In this document: positions 48,649 to 58,773 of the stretch, piece by piece
Layout of the letters: every line of letters starts with the position of its first letter
Position numbering within the stretch: position 1 is the first letter of the stretch
Source of the DNA: Pseudomonas sp. AOB-7
Lineage (GTDB): Bacteria > Pseudomonadota > Gammaproteobacteria > Pseudomonadales > Pseudomonadaceae
Length of the DNA stretch: 64,000 bases
Direction of reading: 5' to 3'
NCBI RefSeq assembly: GCF_003696305.1
Contig: NZ_RFFK01000003.1
Location: 1-64,000, forward strand
Position numbers and translations under genes: made by a program
The notes under the pieces: model-generated
Database searches by the model: none
What the model was told of the DNA's origin: nothing
Seen by the model: only the letters and a program-made list of their open reading frames with translations

Positions 48649-49452
48649 ATGAAGCTGCGTCTGTGGGTGATGTGTACCGCTGCTGCAATTCTTGTAGGAT
48701 GTGGTGAACCGAAATTGGATGGCACCAGCGAGCAAGCCATGAAGCAATCTGTTGAGAAGATTTCTTCCAAGCTGGAGCCAGGAAAGCAGGCCGAGTTCAA
48801 GGAAGCGCTGCAAGTCGTAGCATTCAGCCAGATGGACCTCGGCGCGCTTATGAAAGGTGAGCAAACACCTGATGGCGTGGCCGGGAAAATGTTTAGCGAG
48901 CTTGATGGCAAAACTGCGGATGAGGTGATCGCCAAGGCTGCTTCCATCAAGGCCGAGCGAGCTGCTCGCGAGAAAGAGCAGGCCCTAAAGGAGATCGCTG
49001 AGCTTGAATCGCGCGCGGTAAAGGCTGAAGAAGCCAAGGCGCAGTTGGCAAAATTCGAGGTAAGTCGATCTCGCTTTTACTTGCGCGAGCGCGAGTATTC
49101 CTATGGCAAAGAGCCAATCATCGAGCTAACCGTGCGGAACGGGACAGAACACCCGATATCGCGCGCTTACTTCAAAGGCACCATTTCCTCGCCAGGCCGC
49201 TCAATCCCCTGGCTCGTCGAGGACTTCAACTACACCATCGCCGGTGGTCTTGAGCCAGGTGAGGCTCAAGAGTGGGCGCTGGCTCCGAATATGTTCAGCG
49301 ATTGGGGGAAGGTGGACGCGCCTGAAGACGCGTTGTTCACCGTAGAAGTGGTGAAGCTGGATGGTCCCGATAGCAAGGCGTTGTTTGATGCTAGTGGTCT
49401 GTCCGAGAGTCAGGCAGCCAGGCTCGAGAAATTGAAAGCCCAGTATCAGTAA
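48649..49452 (+). CDS. Lipoprotein moron with helical and C-terminal beta domains
   Basis: The protein has 267 aa. The ATG at 48649 is followed by a lipoprotein signal (lipobox LVGC at about 18-21); the longer frame from 48583 is less likely. Residues 30-135 are helical and coiled (AREKEQALKEIAELESRAVK), and 145-255 look like a beta sandwich (REREYSYGKEPIIELTVRNG). It resembles DUF6694-type lipoproteins. Lower GC than adjacent tail genes and a following terminator suggest a moron affecting the envelope. Confidence 0.82.
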   Translation: MKLRLWVMCTAAAILVGCGEPKLDGTSEQAMKQSVEKISSKLEPGKQAEFKEALQVVAFSQMDLGALMKGEQTPDGVAGKMFSELDGKTADEVIAKAASIKAERAAREKEQALKEIAELESRAVKAEEAKAQLAKFEVSRSRFYLREREYSYGKEPIIELTVRNGTEHPISRAYFKGTISSPGRSIPWLVEDFNYTIAGGLEPGEAQEWALAPNMFSDWGKVDAPEDALFTVEVVKLDGPDSKALFDASGLSESQAARLEKLKAQYQ

Positions 49453-49468
49453 GTACAACGTTAACTAC

Positions 49469-49491
49469 AAACCCGCTTCGGCGGGTTTTTT
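49469..49491 (+). terminator. Terminator before the tape-measure gene
   Basis: AAACCCGC-TTCG-GCGGGTTT stem and T-run; it is followed immediately by TATTGCCCGGAGAAAAG, which supplies the ribosome site of the tape-measure gene. Confidence 0.85.
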
Positions 49492-49508
49492 ATTGCCCGG
49501 AGAAAAGC

Positions 49509-52500
49509 ATGGCCAGTTTGAAAGAGCGCCTGATCCAGTTCGTACTGCGCGGCAAGGACGAACTGTCGCCCGCCGCGAATCAATCTGAGGAGGCATTGAC
49601 CAGCCTCAAGGATGCGAGTGAGCAGCTCGGCCAGGCGCTGGACAATGCCAAGGATGCCCAGGGGTTGGCCAAGGGCCTGGGGCAGACCAAGCGTGCCGTC
49701 GAGCTGGCCCAGCGCAACCTGGAGCAGGCCGAGAAGCAAGTCACCGATCTGCGCGATGCGCTGAGCGCCTCGCCTGAAGCGGCGGGCCTGCAGCAGTCGC
49801 TGAGGGACGCCGAGCGCGAAGCCGGCCGCAGCCGCCGGCAGTTGAACGCGCTGACGCAGCAGCTGGCCGACGCCGAGAAGGCGGCAAAGTCTGCAGGTGT
49901 GAACACTGACAGCCTGGGCGACGAGCAGCAGCGCCTGGCCGGGGAGGTGGACAAGGCACGCAAGGCGCTGGACGAGAACAACGCCAAGCTGAAAGAAGCG
50001 CAGCGCGAGCAGGCCAAGGCCGCGCGCAGTGCCGCTGAACATGCCGACAGCCAGGAAGGACTGGGCGAGATGTTGGCGAGCGGTGCCAAGAAGGCCGGCG
50101 CCTTCGTGGCCGCGTATCTGTCGGTGAATGCGGCTATCGGCCTTGTGCAGGGTGGCCTGCGCTTGCTCGCTCAGGGCATCCGCGCTGTTGCGCTGGAGGG
50201 CTCCGACAAGCAGCAGGCGCTGGGCCAGCTCGAGGCGACCCTGGCTTCGACAGGGCGCCAAGCCGAGTTCACTTCGCAGCAGCTGCTGGACATGGCCGAT
50301 GCCATGGAAGCCAGCTCGATGCTCACCGCCGAGCAGGTGCAGTCGGCGCAGGCTCGCCTGCTGTCTTACACCGATGTGGCGGCTACCGAATTCCCGCGGG
50401 CGCTGCAGATCATCATCGATCAGCAGCAGCGGCTCGGAATCAGCGTCGAGCAGTCCGCCGAGATTGTCGGCCGTGCCTTGCAATCGCCTTCGCAGGCGAT
50501 GGCTGCACTGGGTCGGCAGGGCTTCAAGCTGGAGGATGACCAGAAGCGCCTGCTGAAACAGCTGGAGGCCACCGGCAGAACCGCCGAAGCCCAGGCCATC
50601 ATCATGGACATGCTGGCCGAGGCCTATGGCGGCTCGGCAGCGGCGGCGCGGATGAACACCGCTGCCGGTCTTTGGAAAGGGCTCGGGGATCGCATAGGCG
50701 ATTTCGTCAGCCGGGTGGCCAACTCCGGTGCGTTCGAGTTCATGCAGCGCAAGTTGCTGGAGCTGAGCGACTACCTGGACGAGATGGCCAACGATGGTCG
50801 GCTCGATGCGCTGGCCGAGGCGCTGAGCACGGCATTCATCGACGCGGCCGAGCGTGTCGAAGCGTTTGGCAAGAAGCTGCTCGCCGTCGATTTCAGCACG
50901 TTGGCGGACGATGCCAGCCGCTGGCTGGATGACTTCGGCGAGAAACTCGATACTGCCGGACGATGGATAGCGCTGCTCACTGCGCCGTTCCGTGTGCTGG
51001 TCAACGCGGTTACCGGCGGGATCTCGGCCATCGGCGTGGCCTTTACCGGCCTGGTTTCTGCCTCGTTGAGTGGTATGGCTCTGTTGGCCAAGGCGCTGCC
51101 CGATGCATTTGGTGGGTCGGAGATCGTGGCTCGTCTCGAAGGTGCCCGTGACAAGGCGCTGGGCATCATGCGCGGGCTGGCAGGCCAGGTGCGGCAAGAC
51201 GGCCGCGACATCGTCGATACCTGGAACAGCGTGGCCGGGGCGGCTGAGGGCAGCGCCGAGCGCCAGGTGGCGGCAGCCAAGAAGGCCGCGGCAGAAAGCC
51301 GGCAGGCCATGCAGCAGACTGGCAACGATATCGCCGCGCACTTCCGGCAGAACATCGCCACCCTCGAGGGGGCGCTAGCAGCGATCAATTTTGCCGAGAC
51401 CACTGCAGAGCTGGAGGAGGTTCGCGAAGGGCTGCGCAACTCGAAGCTGACGACCGAAGAGCTTGGCCAGGCCATCGAGGCGTTGAACCAGCGACGCGGG
51501 TTTGTATCCGTTGGCGAGGATGTGAAGCGCACCATCACCGAGCTTGAGCGTCTGCGCGCTGAGCAAGTGCGCCTGCAGGAGGCGTACAAGGCCGGCGACA
51601 TCACCCTGCAGCAGTGGCAGGACGGCCACAACGAAGCGGCTGAATCCATCCGCAGGCTGGAGGGGGAGAGCGCCAAGGCAAGTGGCAGCGCGAAAGCGCT
51701 CGGTGCATCGCTGAAAACCCTCACTGACGTACAGCGCGCCATCGGCGATGCCAAGACAGATCGCGACATCGCCGCCATCCGTACGGCACTGCAGGGGCTG
51801 TACAACACCGGCCAGGTGACGGCCGGCGAGTACAACGCCGAGCTGGCCAAGCTCAACGCCCGCCAGAAGGAACTGACCCAGGCACTGCAAGGCAGCAAGA
51901 AAGCCCAGGACGACAAGAACAAGGTCGACCGCGAGGCCATTGTCACCAGCGAGCAGCTGCGCCGCGAGAGCGGCAAGCGCATGGAGGCGGAACGGCAGGC
52001 CGGCGACGAAGCCATGCAGCGCCGCCGCAAGGAATCCAGCGACGCCCAGCGCGACCTGTCCGCCATGGAAGGCTTCTTCGGCGGCGTGGTCAGCCGTGCC
52101 CGCGAGGGCGCTGCCGGGCTGAGCCGCGCCGCGCTGGAGGCCTTCGACCGCCTGCGCGGTATCGGCAGCGCCGCGCCGAGCATCGACACCAGCAGCTTGG
52201 CAGACACCCAGCGCAGCCTGGAGCAGGTGAGCCAGGCGCTGGGGAACCTCCGTGCCGACCTGGCTCGCCCGATGATGAGCAGCCTGGGGCGCTGGGCGGC
52301 CGAGACGCAGGCCGCCAGCCTGCAGACCCAGCAGGCGTTCCTCGGGCAGAAGGCCGCGCTGCAGAGCCTGATGCAGGACTACGAGCGCGGGGCGATCAGC
52401 GCCCAGCGATTCGTGCAGCGGGCCAGCAGCATGAAGCGGGCCATGAGCCTGCTCGACGGCTCCGACCTCAGCAGTCTGGAGTCGGCCATCGCCTCGGCAA

Positions 52501-52934
52501 ACCAGCGCATGCAGCAGATGAACGACTCGACGCGCACCACGCTGGAGAGCCTGCAGGATGAGTTGGACGGGCTGCAGGGCCGCACCGAGGACATCGAGCG
52601 GCGCCGCTTCGCTGCCCGCCAGCGCGAGCTGCAGGCGCAGCTGGCCGAAGCTCAGGCCGGTGGCGACAGCCAGGCCGTGGCCAACGCCAGCCGCGCGCTC
52701 GGCATGCTGCGGCAGATCGAGGCCGAGGCCGCCCAGCAGCGGCAGGCCGAGGAACAGAAGAAACGCATGGAAGCCCAGCAGGCCAAGCCGGCCGAGCCGC
52801 AGGCGCAGGCCCCGAGCAAGGTCATCCGCCTGGAGGTGCCGGGGCGGGCGGCTGTGGACGTGGCCGTGGGCAGTGACACCGATGAAACCAACCTGCTCGG
52901 CATTCTCGAGCAGGCCGGCTTGAGGACGCTGTAA
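49509..52934 (+). CDS. Tail tape-measure protein
   Basis: The 1141-aa protein has long coiled coils (about 1-185 and 560-1110), hydrophobic helices near 205-230 and 490-540 (VLVNAVTGGISAIGVAFTGL), and TMP-type motifs such as QALGQLEATLASTGRQAEFT and SAEIVGRALQSPSQAMAALG. Its length sets the tail length, by proportion around 170 nm. It starts behind CCCGGAGAAAAG. The tail chaperone pair that normally precedes it is not visible. Confidence 0.95.
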   Translation: MASLKERLIQFVLRGKDELSPAANQSEEALTSLKDASEQLGQALDNAKDAQGLAKGLGQTKRAVELAQRNLEQAEKQVTDLRDALSASPEAAGLQQSLRDAEREAGRSRRQLNALTQQLADAEKAAKSAGVNTDSLGDEQQRLAGEVDKARKALDENNAKLKEAQREQAKAARSAAEHADSQEGLGEMLASGAKKAGAFVAAYLSVNAAIGLVQGGLRLLAQGIRAVALEGSDKQQALGQLEATLASTGRQAEFTSQQLLDMADAMEASSMLTAEQVQSAQARLLSYTDVAATEFPRALQIIIDQQQRLGISVEQSAEIVGRALQSPSQAMAALGRQGFKLEDDQKRLLKQLEATGRTAEAQAIIMDMLAEAYGGSAAAARMNTAAGLWKGLGDRIGDFVSRVANSGAFEFMQRKLLELSDYLDEMANDGRLDALAEALSTAFIDAAERVEAFGKKLLAVDFSTLADDASRWLDDFGEKLDTAGRWIALLTAPFRVLVNAVTGGISAIGVAFTGLVSASLSGMALLAKALPDAFGGSEIVARLEGARDKALGIMRGLAGQVRQDGRDIVDTWNSVAGAAEGSAERQVAAAKKAAAESRQAMQQTGNDIAAHFRQNIATLEGALAAINFAETTAELEEVREGLRNSKLTTEELGQAIEALNQRRGFVSVGEDVKRTITELERLRAEQVRLQEAYKAGDITLQQWQDGHNEAAESIRRLEGESAKASGSAKALGASLKTLTDVQRAIGDAKTDRDIAAIRTALQGLYNTGQVTAGEYNAELAKLNARQKELTQALQGSKKAQDDKNKVDREAIVTSEQLRRESGKRMEAERQAGDEAMQRRRKESSDAQRDLSAMEGFFGGVVSRAREGAAGLSRAALEAFDRLRGIGSAAPSIDTSSLADTQRSLEQVSQALGNLRADLARPMMSSLGRWAAETQAASLQTQQAFLGQKAALQSLMQDYERGAISAQRFVQRASSMKRAMSLLDGSDLSSLESAIASANQRMQQMNDSTRTTLESLQDELDGLQGRTEDIERRRFAARQRELQAQLAEAQAGGDSQAVANASRALGMLRQIEAEAAQQRQAEEQKKRMEAQQAKPAEPQAQAPSKVIRLEVPGRAAVDVAVGSDTDETNLLGILEQAGLRTL

Positions 52935-53350
52935 TGCAGTTGACCCTGGACGCAATCGACCTGGCGGACAATCCCGCCCTGGGCGGCGAGCAGATGGAGT
53001 GGGTAGACGAATGGGACTGGAACGCCGTCGAGCAGGAGCAGGAACGCAGCCTCACCGGCGCGCTGATCGTGCAGGAGGGCGCCAAGCTGTACGGGCGCCC
53101 AATCACCCTCAGCAGCAACGGTGGCGCCTGGTTCACCCTGGCCAGGGTGCGCGAGCTGGAAGCGCTGGCCAGCGTGCCTGGCGCCGTGCACCTGCTCACC
53201 CTGCCCACCGGCGCCCAGCACTATGTGACCTGGAATCGCGTGGCCGGCCCGGCGGTGCAAGCGCGGGCGGTGCATCGCACCGTCAATCCCGACCCCGACT
53301 GGCTGCACGAGCTGACCCTACGCCTGGTCACTGTTGCTCCGCCTCAGTGA
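52934..53350 (+). CDS. Phage tail protein after the tape measure
   Basis: A 138-aa beta-rich protein (MQLTLDAIDLADNPALGGEQ, GRPITLSSNGGAWFTLARVR, TGAQHYVTWNRVAGPAVQAR). The position after the tape measure matches distal/minor tail components of Pseudomonas siphophages. Start and tape-measure stop share a base (TAATG). Confidence 0.75.
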   Translation: MQLTLDAIDLADNPALGGEQMEWVDEWDWNAVEQEQERSLTGALIVQEGAKLYGRPITLSSNGGAWFTLARVRELEALASVPGAVHLLTLPTGAQHYVTWNRVAGPAVQARAVHRTVNPDPDWLHELTLRLVTVAPPQ

Positions 53351-53426
53351 TGATGGCTCTGTAATGGCTTAATGGATTCACTCTGCTAACTTTGAGAGGG
53401 CAATACGGAAACCAAGGGAGCTGGCT

Positions 53427-54161
53427 ATGGACAGAGCAGTGCTTTACGTCGCTGCATTATCAGTGCTGATGTCTGGCTGTTCGACATCACCATTAAGTAA
53501 GTATCAAACGCCATATGGGGTGCGCAATCCTATCATTGAAGGGCAATTTTCTCCTGCGGCGCAAGGCAGCACCAGTGAGGCTCAAACAATGCTGGGTGAT
53601 TCCGCCCAGATATGGGTGAATGCATACAGAAGTGTGAAGGCAATGAATGAGGGTGATGCTGGCTATAATGGAGCTGTTTATAAGTACGTCGATACCGGAG
53701 TGACTTACTCAAAGTTGTTGTGCTCCAGCTACTTTGATCGTTTGGATTTCTCGCATGCACATAGGAATTTTGCACAGAAAGAGCTTGGTTTGCTTGGAGG
53801 TTTAAGCAGTGCTTTGATGGGGCTGGCCGGCGCTAGCTCAGGGGCTATTGCTGCCACCGGTTCTACTTTTGGCTTTGGTGGGGCCTCTTTTGATGCATAT
53901 AACGAAGCTTTCCTGTTTGGCGTTGATATCAGGAAGTTGCAGCTTCTGGTTAAGGAGCGCCAAAGCCAGAAGGAAAGCGATATTTTTGGTCGGTTAAACG
54001 CTGTGGGTAAAACATATCCAGAATCGATAGATACACTTGCTCAGGCGCAAAGGGCATTGGATGATTATGTGTTTCACTGCACACAGTCGGGGATAATGGA
54101 GCTTGTTAATGATTCGGTGGGAAGGCGAGCTGACGAAATAAGGGAAGAGAATACCCAGTAG
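53427..54161 (+). CDS. Lipoprotein moron, function unknown
   Basis: A 244-aa protein with signal peptide and lipobox LMSGC (about 15-19), then a helical body with SEAQTMLGDSAQIWVNAYRS and a Gly/Ala-rich hydrophobic centre (LGLLGGLSSALMGLAGASSG). Much more AT-rich than its neighbours, and followed by a terminator and the recurring CCCGGAGAAAAG junction. Signs of independent acquisition are strong. A surface-exclusion role is plausible but unproven. Confidence 0.8.
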   Translation: MDRAVLYVAALSVLMSGCSTSPLSKYQTPYGVRNPIIEGQFSPAAQGSTSEAQTMLGDSAQIWVNAYRSVKAMNEGDAGYNGAVYKYVDTGVTYSKLLCSSYFDRLDFSHAHRNFAQKELGLLGGLSSALMGLAGASSGAIAATGSTFGFGGASFDAYNEAFLFGVDIRKLQLLVKERQSQKESDIFGRLNAVGKTYPESIDTLAQAQRALDDYVFHCTQSGIMELVNDSVGRRADEIREENTQ

Positions 54162-54182
54162 CTGCTCCAATAAAATTGACAG

Positions 54183-54207
54183 AGCCCCGCCCATGCGGGG
54201 CTTTTTT
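54183..54207 (+). terminator. Terminator after the lipoprotein moron
   Basis: AGCCCCGC/GCGGGGCT stem followed by a T-run, then ATGCCCGGAGAAAAG. Confidence 0.85.
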
Positions 54208-54226
54208 ATGCCCGGAGAAAAGAGAC

Positions 54227-57200
54227 GTGACGATCAGCAAAGACGATGTAAAGCTGCTCAAGTCCCAACGCCTGACCGACGAGGCCGACGGTGGTGGCCG
54301 CGCCACCGGCATCGCCGTGGTCGATGGCGAGGTGAACAACCTGTTTCCCGACATCAGCCGCCTTGACCGTACCACCGGCCGCATCAACCTGCGCAAGGTG
54401 TTCGCCGGCGTGATGACGCAGAACAACGACGCCTACCTGGGCGCCCATGGCATCGTCACCCAGGCACCGGCCGACCCGCGCGTCAGCGTGCTGCTGTTTA
54501 ACACCGGCAGCCAGACCGACGTGCGCGCCAATGCGCGCGATGCCATCGAGAGCTACGTGGCCGCCGCCACCGCGGCGCCGTTCGAGCTGCTCGGCACCCA
54601 GCTGGCCGGCCAGCGCGCCATCGCCTGCGTGCAGCGCGAGGAGCAGCGCATCCCCGAGGTGGGCGAGGTATTCCAGCTGGCGGGCATCAACGGCGCCCAG
54701 TATGTGCGCCTGACCGAGGTGGACGCCCGCCTGGAAACCTTCACCTACGACTACGGCGGCGGCAACTTCATCAACTTCACCCGCCGCCGGCTGGACATGA
54801 AGATCAGCGCGCCGCTGCAGGTACTGTTCCCGGGCGGCCAGGTCACCCCGGCCGGCACCACGTCCACCAGCTTGGACGGCCAGGCGCGCGCCCGGGTGCT
54901 GAGCACCCAGGTGGCGGACGCCGCGCGCTACTACGGCATCAGCCCGCTGGCCGAAGCTGTAAGTGCTGGCGCGCTCAACCTGCGCGTCGAAAGCGTGTAT
55001 TCCCAACTGGTGCCGAGCACCACGAAAGAGACCGCCCTGGTCGACCTACTCGGCGGCTACCAGCGGCAGATCTATGTCCCGGCCGGGCCGCAGCGCTCGG
55101 TAAACCTCACCGTCGCCGCGGGTGCGGTGGCGGGCGAGTCGCGAACCTTCCTGGGTACCGGCTGTGCGCCTGGCACGCTGAGCATCACCGTCAACAGCGG
55201 CACTTACGCCGACGACAGCAAGGGCGGTCTGCGCTATGTGAGCGGCAGCAACTGGCTCAGCTCCGGGCGCATCGACTACCAGACCGGCGAGATCACCCTG
55301 GTTCGCACCGGTACCAGCTTCACCGGCTCGGCCACCGGCAGTTACCGGCCTGGCGCCGCGGCCACCGGCGACACCATCACCGGCGAGCTGGAAATCACCC
55401 TGGGCAACCGCGGCTATGTCTACACCCTGAACCTGGCCGGCGCCGTGCCGCGGGCCGGCACGCTGTCCGTCGCCTACATGGCGCTGGGCAAATGGTACGA
55501 ACTGCGCGACCCCGGCGACGGGCTGCTGGTGGGCGAGGGCGCTGGCACCATTGCCTTCGCGACCGGCTCGGTGTCGCTGACCCTCAACGCGCTGCCGGAT
55601 GTGGGCAGTTCGCTGGTGTACAGCTACGTCAGCTCGGCCGACAACGCCATCACCCAGCGCGCCGGCGGCAGCGTGGTGCCTCAGCTGCGGGTGCGTTACA
55701 CCCTGCCCGAGGGCGGGGCGGTGCCAGGCACCTTCTCGGCCACCTACACCGCCGGCACCGTGCGCACGCTGACCGACGACGGCCAGGGCAACCTGAGCGG
55801 CACCGGCGGCAGTGGCACTATCGCCTACGCCTCGGGCGAGGTGAACATGTTGCTCGCCGCCACCCCGGCCAGCGGCATCGCCTACAGCTGGCAGCAGGGC
55901 GCCGTCGACAGCGCGACGCAGAGCGTGAGCAGCGACGGCAGCGGCATGACGACGTTCACCATCCCGGGTGCGCCGCTCAAGCCGGGCAGTGTGCGGGTGA
56001 GCTGGATGACCACCCGCCGCCAGGCCGCGCCCGCCATCAACTGGCAGGTGATCGAGACCGGCAACGCGCTACCGGTGTATGACGGCTACCGCGACCTGGC
56101 CAACGTGGCGAACGACAACGGCGCCGGTGGTTGGCAGGGCGGCCGGGCCGGCAGCATCAACTACACCACCGGCGAGGTGGTGCTGCAGGTGGCAGCGCTG
56201 TACGACTACACCGAGTACACCTACAGCAACCGCTCTACGGGTAGCGGCTTCCTTCGCAAGACCGAGCCGGTGCTGGTCACCACCGTGGTGCAGCTGCGCG
56301 AGGCCTTTGGCGGCACCCTCACCCACTCGGCCCAGGCCGACAGCGTGAGCACCGACCCGCAGAGTGCCAGCCAGGCCCAGCCGCCGATCACCGTCGAGCT
56401 GCTGCCGGGCATTGCCGAGCCAATCGTGCCCGGCTCGCTGCTGTTCTCGTGGAATGGCGGGCTGTACACCGACCGCTCGGGCATCCTCTACCGCGATATC
56501 GCCAGCAACACCAACGGCGGCACCGCGGTGGGCACGGTGAACTATGCCGACCGTACCGCGACGCTGAGCAGCTACGCGGGCAACGCCTCGGGCACCGTGG
56601 CGCTGCTGGCCTGCCTGACGACGGCGGTAGGTTTCAGCGTAACCGCTGCGACCTTCCGCACCCCCGGCGCGCCCCTGCGCGCCGGCAGTATGCAGGTGAC
56701 GGTGGTGCGGGCCGATACGGCCGAGATCGTCACGGCCGCGGCGGATCTCAATGGCGAGTTCGATACCGGCATCGTGCGCGGCACGGTGGACGCCACAACC
56801 GGCATCGCCCGGCTGACGTTCACCACCGACCCGGCCGACGACACTGGCAATAGCGACGTGCCGGTGATCCCGCTGCTGCTGCGCTACAACGCCGTGGTGC
56901 AGACGCGCCTGCCGCTCGATGCCGGCCTGCTCGGGCTGGACCCGGTGCGCCTGCCGGCCGATGGCCGGGTACCGATCTACAGCGAGGGCTATGTGCTGGT
57001 GATCCACCACACGGCCGAAACGCCGGTGGCCTCGCCGGACCCAGGCGGCACCGTGACGCTGGCCCGCCAGCAGCAAGCGGCCATCGAGGTGGTGGATGGC
57101 AACGGAGTGGTGCTGCGCGCGGCCTCCTACAGCGCCGACCGTGACGCCGGCACCGTGACCTGGGCCAACCCGCTGGTGCTGCAGGACGAGGAAGGCAACC

Positions 57201-57805
57201 CGCTCTCCACGCCGCTGCTGATTCGCGACCGGGTGGAGCACATGACGCTGTGCACCGAGGTGCAGATTACCGGCGAGCTGGGCATTGGCTCGCCGCTGCC
57301 GTGGGATCTGCCTGCCGGTGAAGCGCAGGTCTCCAGTGCAGTGGCCTGGGGCGACCTGCAGTCGCGCATCCACACCTGGTTCACCCAGCAGACCTGGAGC
57401 AGCGGCGCGCCGAACTGGACGGATTCGCCCATCGGCAACACCACCACCGCGCAATACAACAGCCTGAGCTACCCGCCAATCATCACCAACGGCGGCGCCA
57501 TCGACGGCAAGTGGGCGCTGGTGTTCACCAGCTCCGGCGCGTTCAACGTGGTGGAGGAGAAGCTGGGGGTGATCGCCACCGGCAATACCACGGGCGACTG
57601 CTCGCCGATCAACGCCCTGACCGGCCAGCCGTATTTCACCATCCGTTGGGAAGGGTGGGGTGGCGGCTGGGCGGCCGGCAACGCTGTGCGCTTCAACACC
57701 GATTCGGCCCTGGGCCCGATGTGGGTGATTCGCACGGTGATCAGCGGGCAGGGCACGGTGGATGACGACGAGTTCTATCTACAGATCAGGGGGGATGCGG
57801 ACTGA
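54227..57805 (+). CDS. Large phage tail structural protein (repeat-rich)
   Basis: The 1192-aa protein starts at GTG 54227 behind CCCGGAGAAAAG; the frame extends back into the terminator. The N-terminal part (TISKDDVKLLKSQRLTDEAD, GGGRATGIAVVDGEVNNLFP) resembles tail proteins of Pseudomonas siphophages. The middle is built of beta repeats with GTIAYASGEV and YTTGEVVLQV-like motifs. It is probably a tail tip or fibre-like component. Translation is coupled to the next gene. Confidence 0.88.
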   Translation: MTISKDDVKLLKSQRLTDEADGGGRATGIAVVDGEVNNLFPDISRLDRTTGRINLRKVFAGVMTQNNDAYLGAHGIVTQAPADPRVSVLLFNTGSQTDVRANARDAIESYVAAATAAPFELLGTQLAGQRAIACVQREEQRIPEVGEVFQLAGINGAQYVRLTEVDARLETFTYDYGGGNFINFTRRRLDMKISAPLQVLFPGGQVTPAGTTSTSLDGQARARVLSTQVADAARYYGISPLAEAVSAGALNLRVESVYSQLVPSTTKETALVDLLGGYQRQIYVPAGPQRSVNLTVAAGAVAGESRTFLGTGCAPGTLSITVNSGTYADDSKGGLRYVSGSNWLSSGRIDYQTGEITLVRTGTSFTGSATGSYRPGAAATGDTITGELEITLGNRGYVYTLNLAGAVPRAGTLSVAYMALGKWYELRDPGDGLLVGEGAGTIAFATGSVSLTLNALPDVGSSLVYSYVSSADNAITQRAGGSVVPQLRVRYTLPEGGAVPGTFSATYTAGTVRTLTDDGQGNLSGTGGSGTIAYASGEVNMLLAATPASGIAYSWQQGAVDSATQSVSSDGSGMTTFTIPGAPLKPGSVRVSWMTTRRQAAPAINWQVIETGNALPVYDGYRDLANVANDNGAGGWQGGRAGSINYTTGEVVLQVAALYDYTEYTYSNRSTGSGFLRKTEPVLVTTVVQLREAFGGTLTHSAQADSVSTDPQSASQAQPPITVELLPGIAEPIVPGSLLFSWNGGLYTDRSGILYRDIASNTNGGTAVGTVNYADRTATLSSYAGNASGTVALLACLTTAVGFSVTAATFRTPGAPLRAGSMQVTVVRADTAEIVTAAADLNGEFDTGIVRGTVDATTGIARLTFTTDPADDTGNSDVPVIPLLLRYNAVVQTRLPLDAGLLGLDPVRLPADGRVPIYSEGYVLVIHHTAETPVASPDPGGTVTLARQQQAAIEVVDGNGVVLRAASYSADRDAGTVTWANPLVLQDEEGNPLSTPLLIRDRVEHMTLCTEVQITGELGIGSPLPWDLPAGEAQVSSAVAWGDLQSRIHTWFTQQTWSSGAPNWTDSPIGNTTTAQYNSLSYPPIITNGGAIDGKWALVFTSSGAFNVVEEKLGVIATGNTTGDCSPINALTGQPYFTIRWEGWGGGWAAGNAVRFNTDSALGPMWVIRTVISGQGTVDDDEFYLQIRGDAD

Positions 57806-58773
57806 TGCCAACTGTCTATCATCGCGATCAGCCCGGCGCGCCGGTGCCCACTTACTTTACTTCTCAGAACCATAACGCCCAGTTCCAAGCGTTTAAGGTA
57901 GTGGTGAAGGGCTGCTTGGTGAGTGGTTATACGGGTAAGCCCGCGGCCGGGTGGGAGCTAATTGCCGAGGGGACAAATTATCTGGTGTTGCGCAATGGCT
58001 CGCACACCGGGTTCGTCTGCTTCACCTGGGTTACCGGCGGGGTGGTGCGGATTTATCTGGCGGAGACCTACACCGGGATGTCCGGCGATGTGATGACCGG
58101 AGACGGTTTGAAGTCGGGGTTGTCCGTCGATAATGCTAACCCTCACATGTTTCCCCTTGGGTTCTTTGCATTCAGCGATGCGCTCACTGGCTGGGTGATC
58201 ATCGCGGACGAGAGGACGTTTATCCTGGCATCTGCCAGCACCAATAACGCGCCGGGTTCTCTCGATAATGGCCTGGCAAATGCGAATGTGAGGACCATCT
58301 ACATAGGTGAGGACTCGGCTGGAACTTTTGTTGCTTGTGGCGGTGACCTAACCGGGTCCACCTCGTCCTACGTCCCCGGCTTCGGGGACTGTGGATTTAC
58401 TACGCTGAAGAATCCACAGACGGGGTTGTTGGTAGGGAGCGGCAGCATCGCTGTCTATACCCCTGGCCTGCCTGATTTATCGTTCAATCCTGTCGCTCCC
58501 AACGTCCCTATTGCTGAGGTCTCGCTATCCAGAGCGCCTTGGTTGCTAGCGGCCTTCCACGCGGGCTATCTGCGGGGCATTGCCCTCTGCCCCCAGTTGG
58601 TGTTCTACACCTACGCCAGGATTGTGGGCCGAGCAATGGGGCTGACGTTCGATCTCAGCTGCCGGACGTTGAACACTCCCATCCCTTTGGGCGACGCCTA
58701 CAGCTACTTCGTACGTGTGACGAACTGGCAGCAAGCATTCTTTTTCCTGACGGATAACCCGGATTTTTGGTGA
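57805..58773 (+). CDS. Phage tail protein
   Basis: A 322-aa beta-rich protein (MPTVYHRDQPGAPVPTYFTS, QNHNAQFQAFKVVVKGCLVS, YTGKPAAGWELIAEGTNYLV) with several cysteines. It overlaps both neighbours by one base. Position suggests a tail tip component; the family pattern is shared with hypothetical tail genes of pseudomonad siphophages. No enzymatic motif seen. Confidence 0.78.
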   Translation: MPTVYHRDQPGAPVPTYFTSQNHNAQFQAFKVVVKGCLVSGYTGKPAAGWELIAEGTNYLVLRNGSHTGFVCFTWVTGGVVRIYLAETYTGMSGDVMTGDGLKSGLSVDNANPHMFPLGFFAFSDALTGWVIIADERTFILASASTNNAPGSLDNGLANANVRTIYIGEDSAGTFVACGGDLTGSTSSYVPGFGDCGFTTLKNPQTGLLVGSGSIAVYTPGLPDLSFNPVAPNVPIAEVSLSRAPWLLAAFHAGYLRGIALCPQLVFYTYARIVGRAMGLTFDLSCRTLNTPIPLGDAYSYFVRVTNWQQAFFFLTDNPDFW

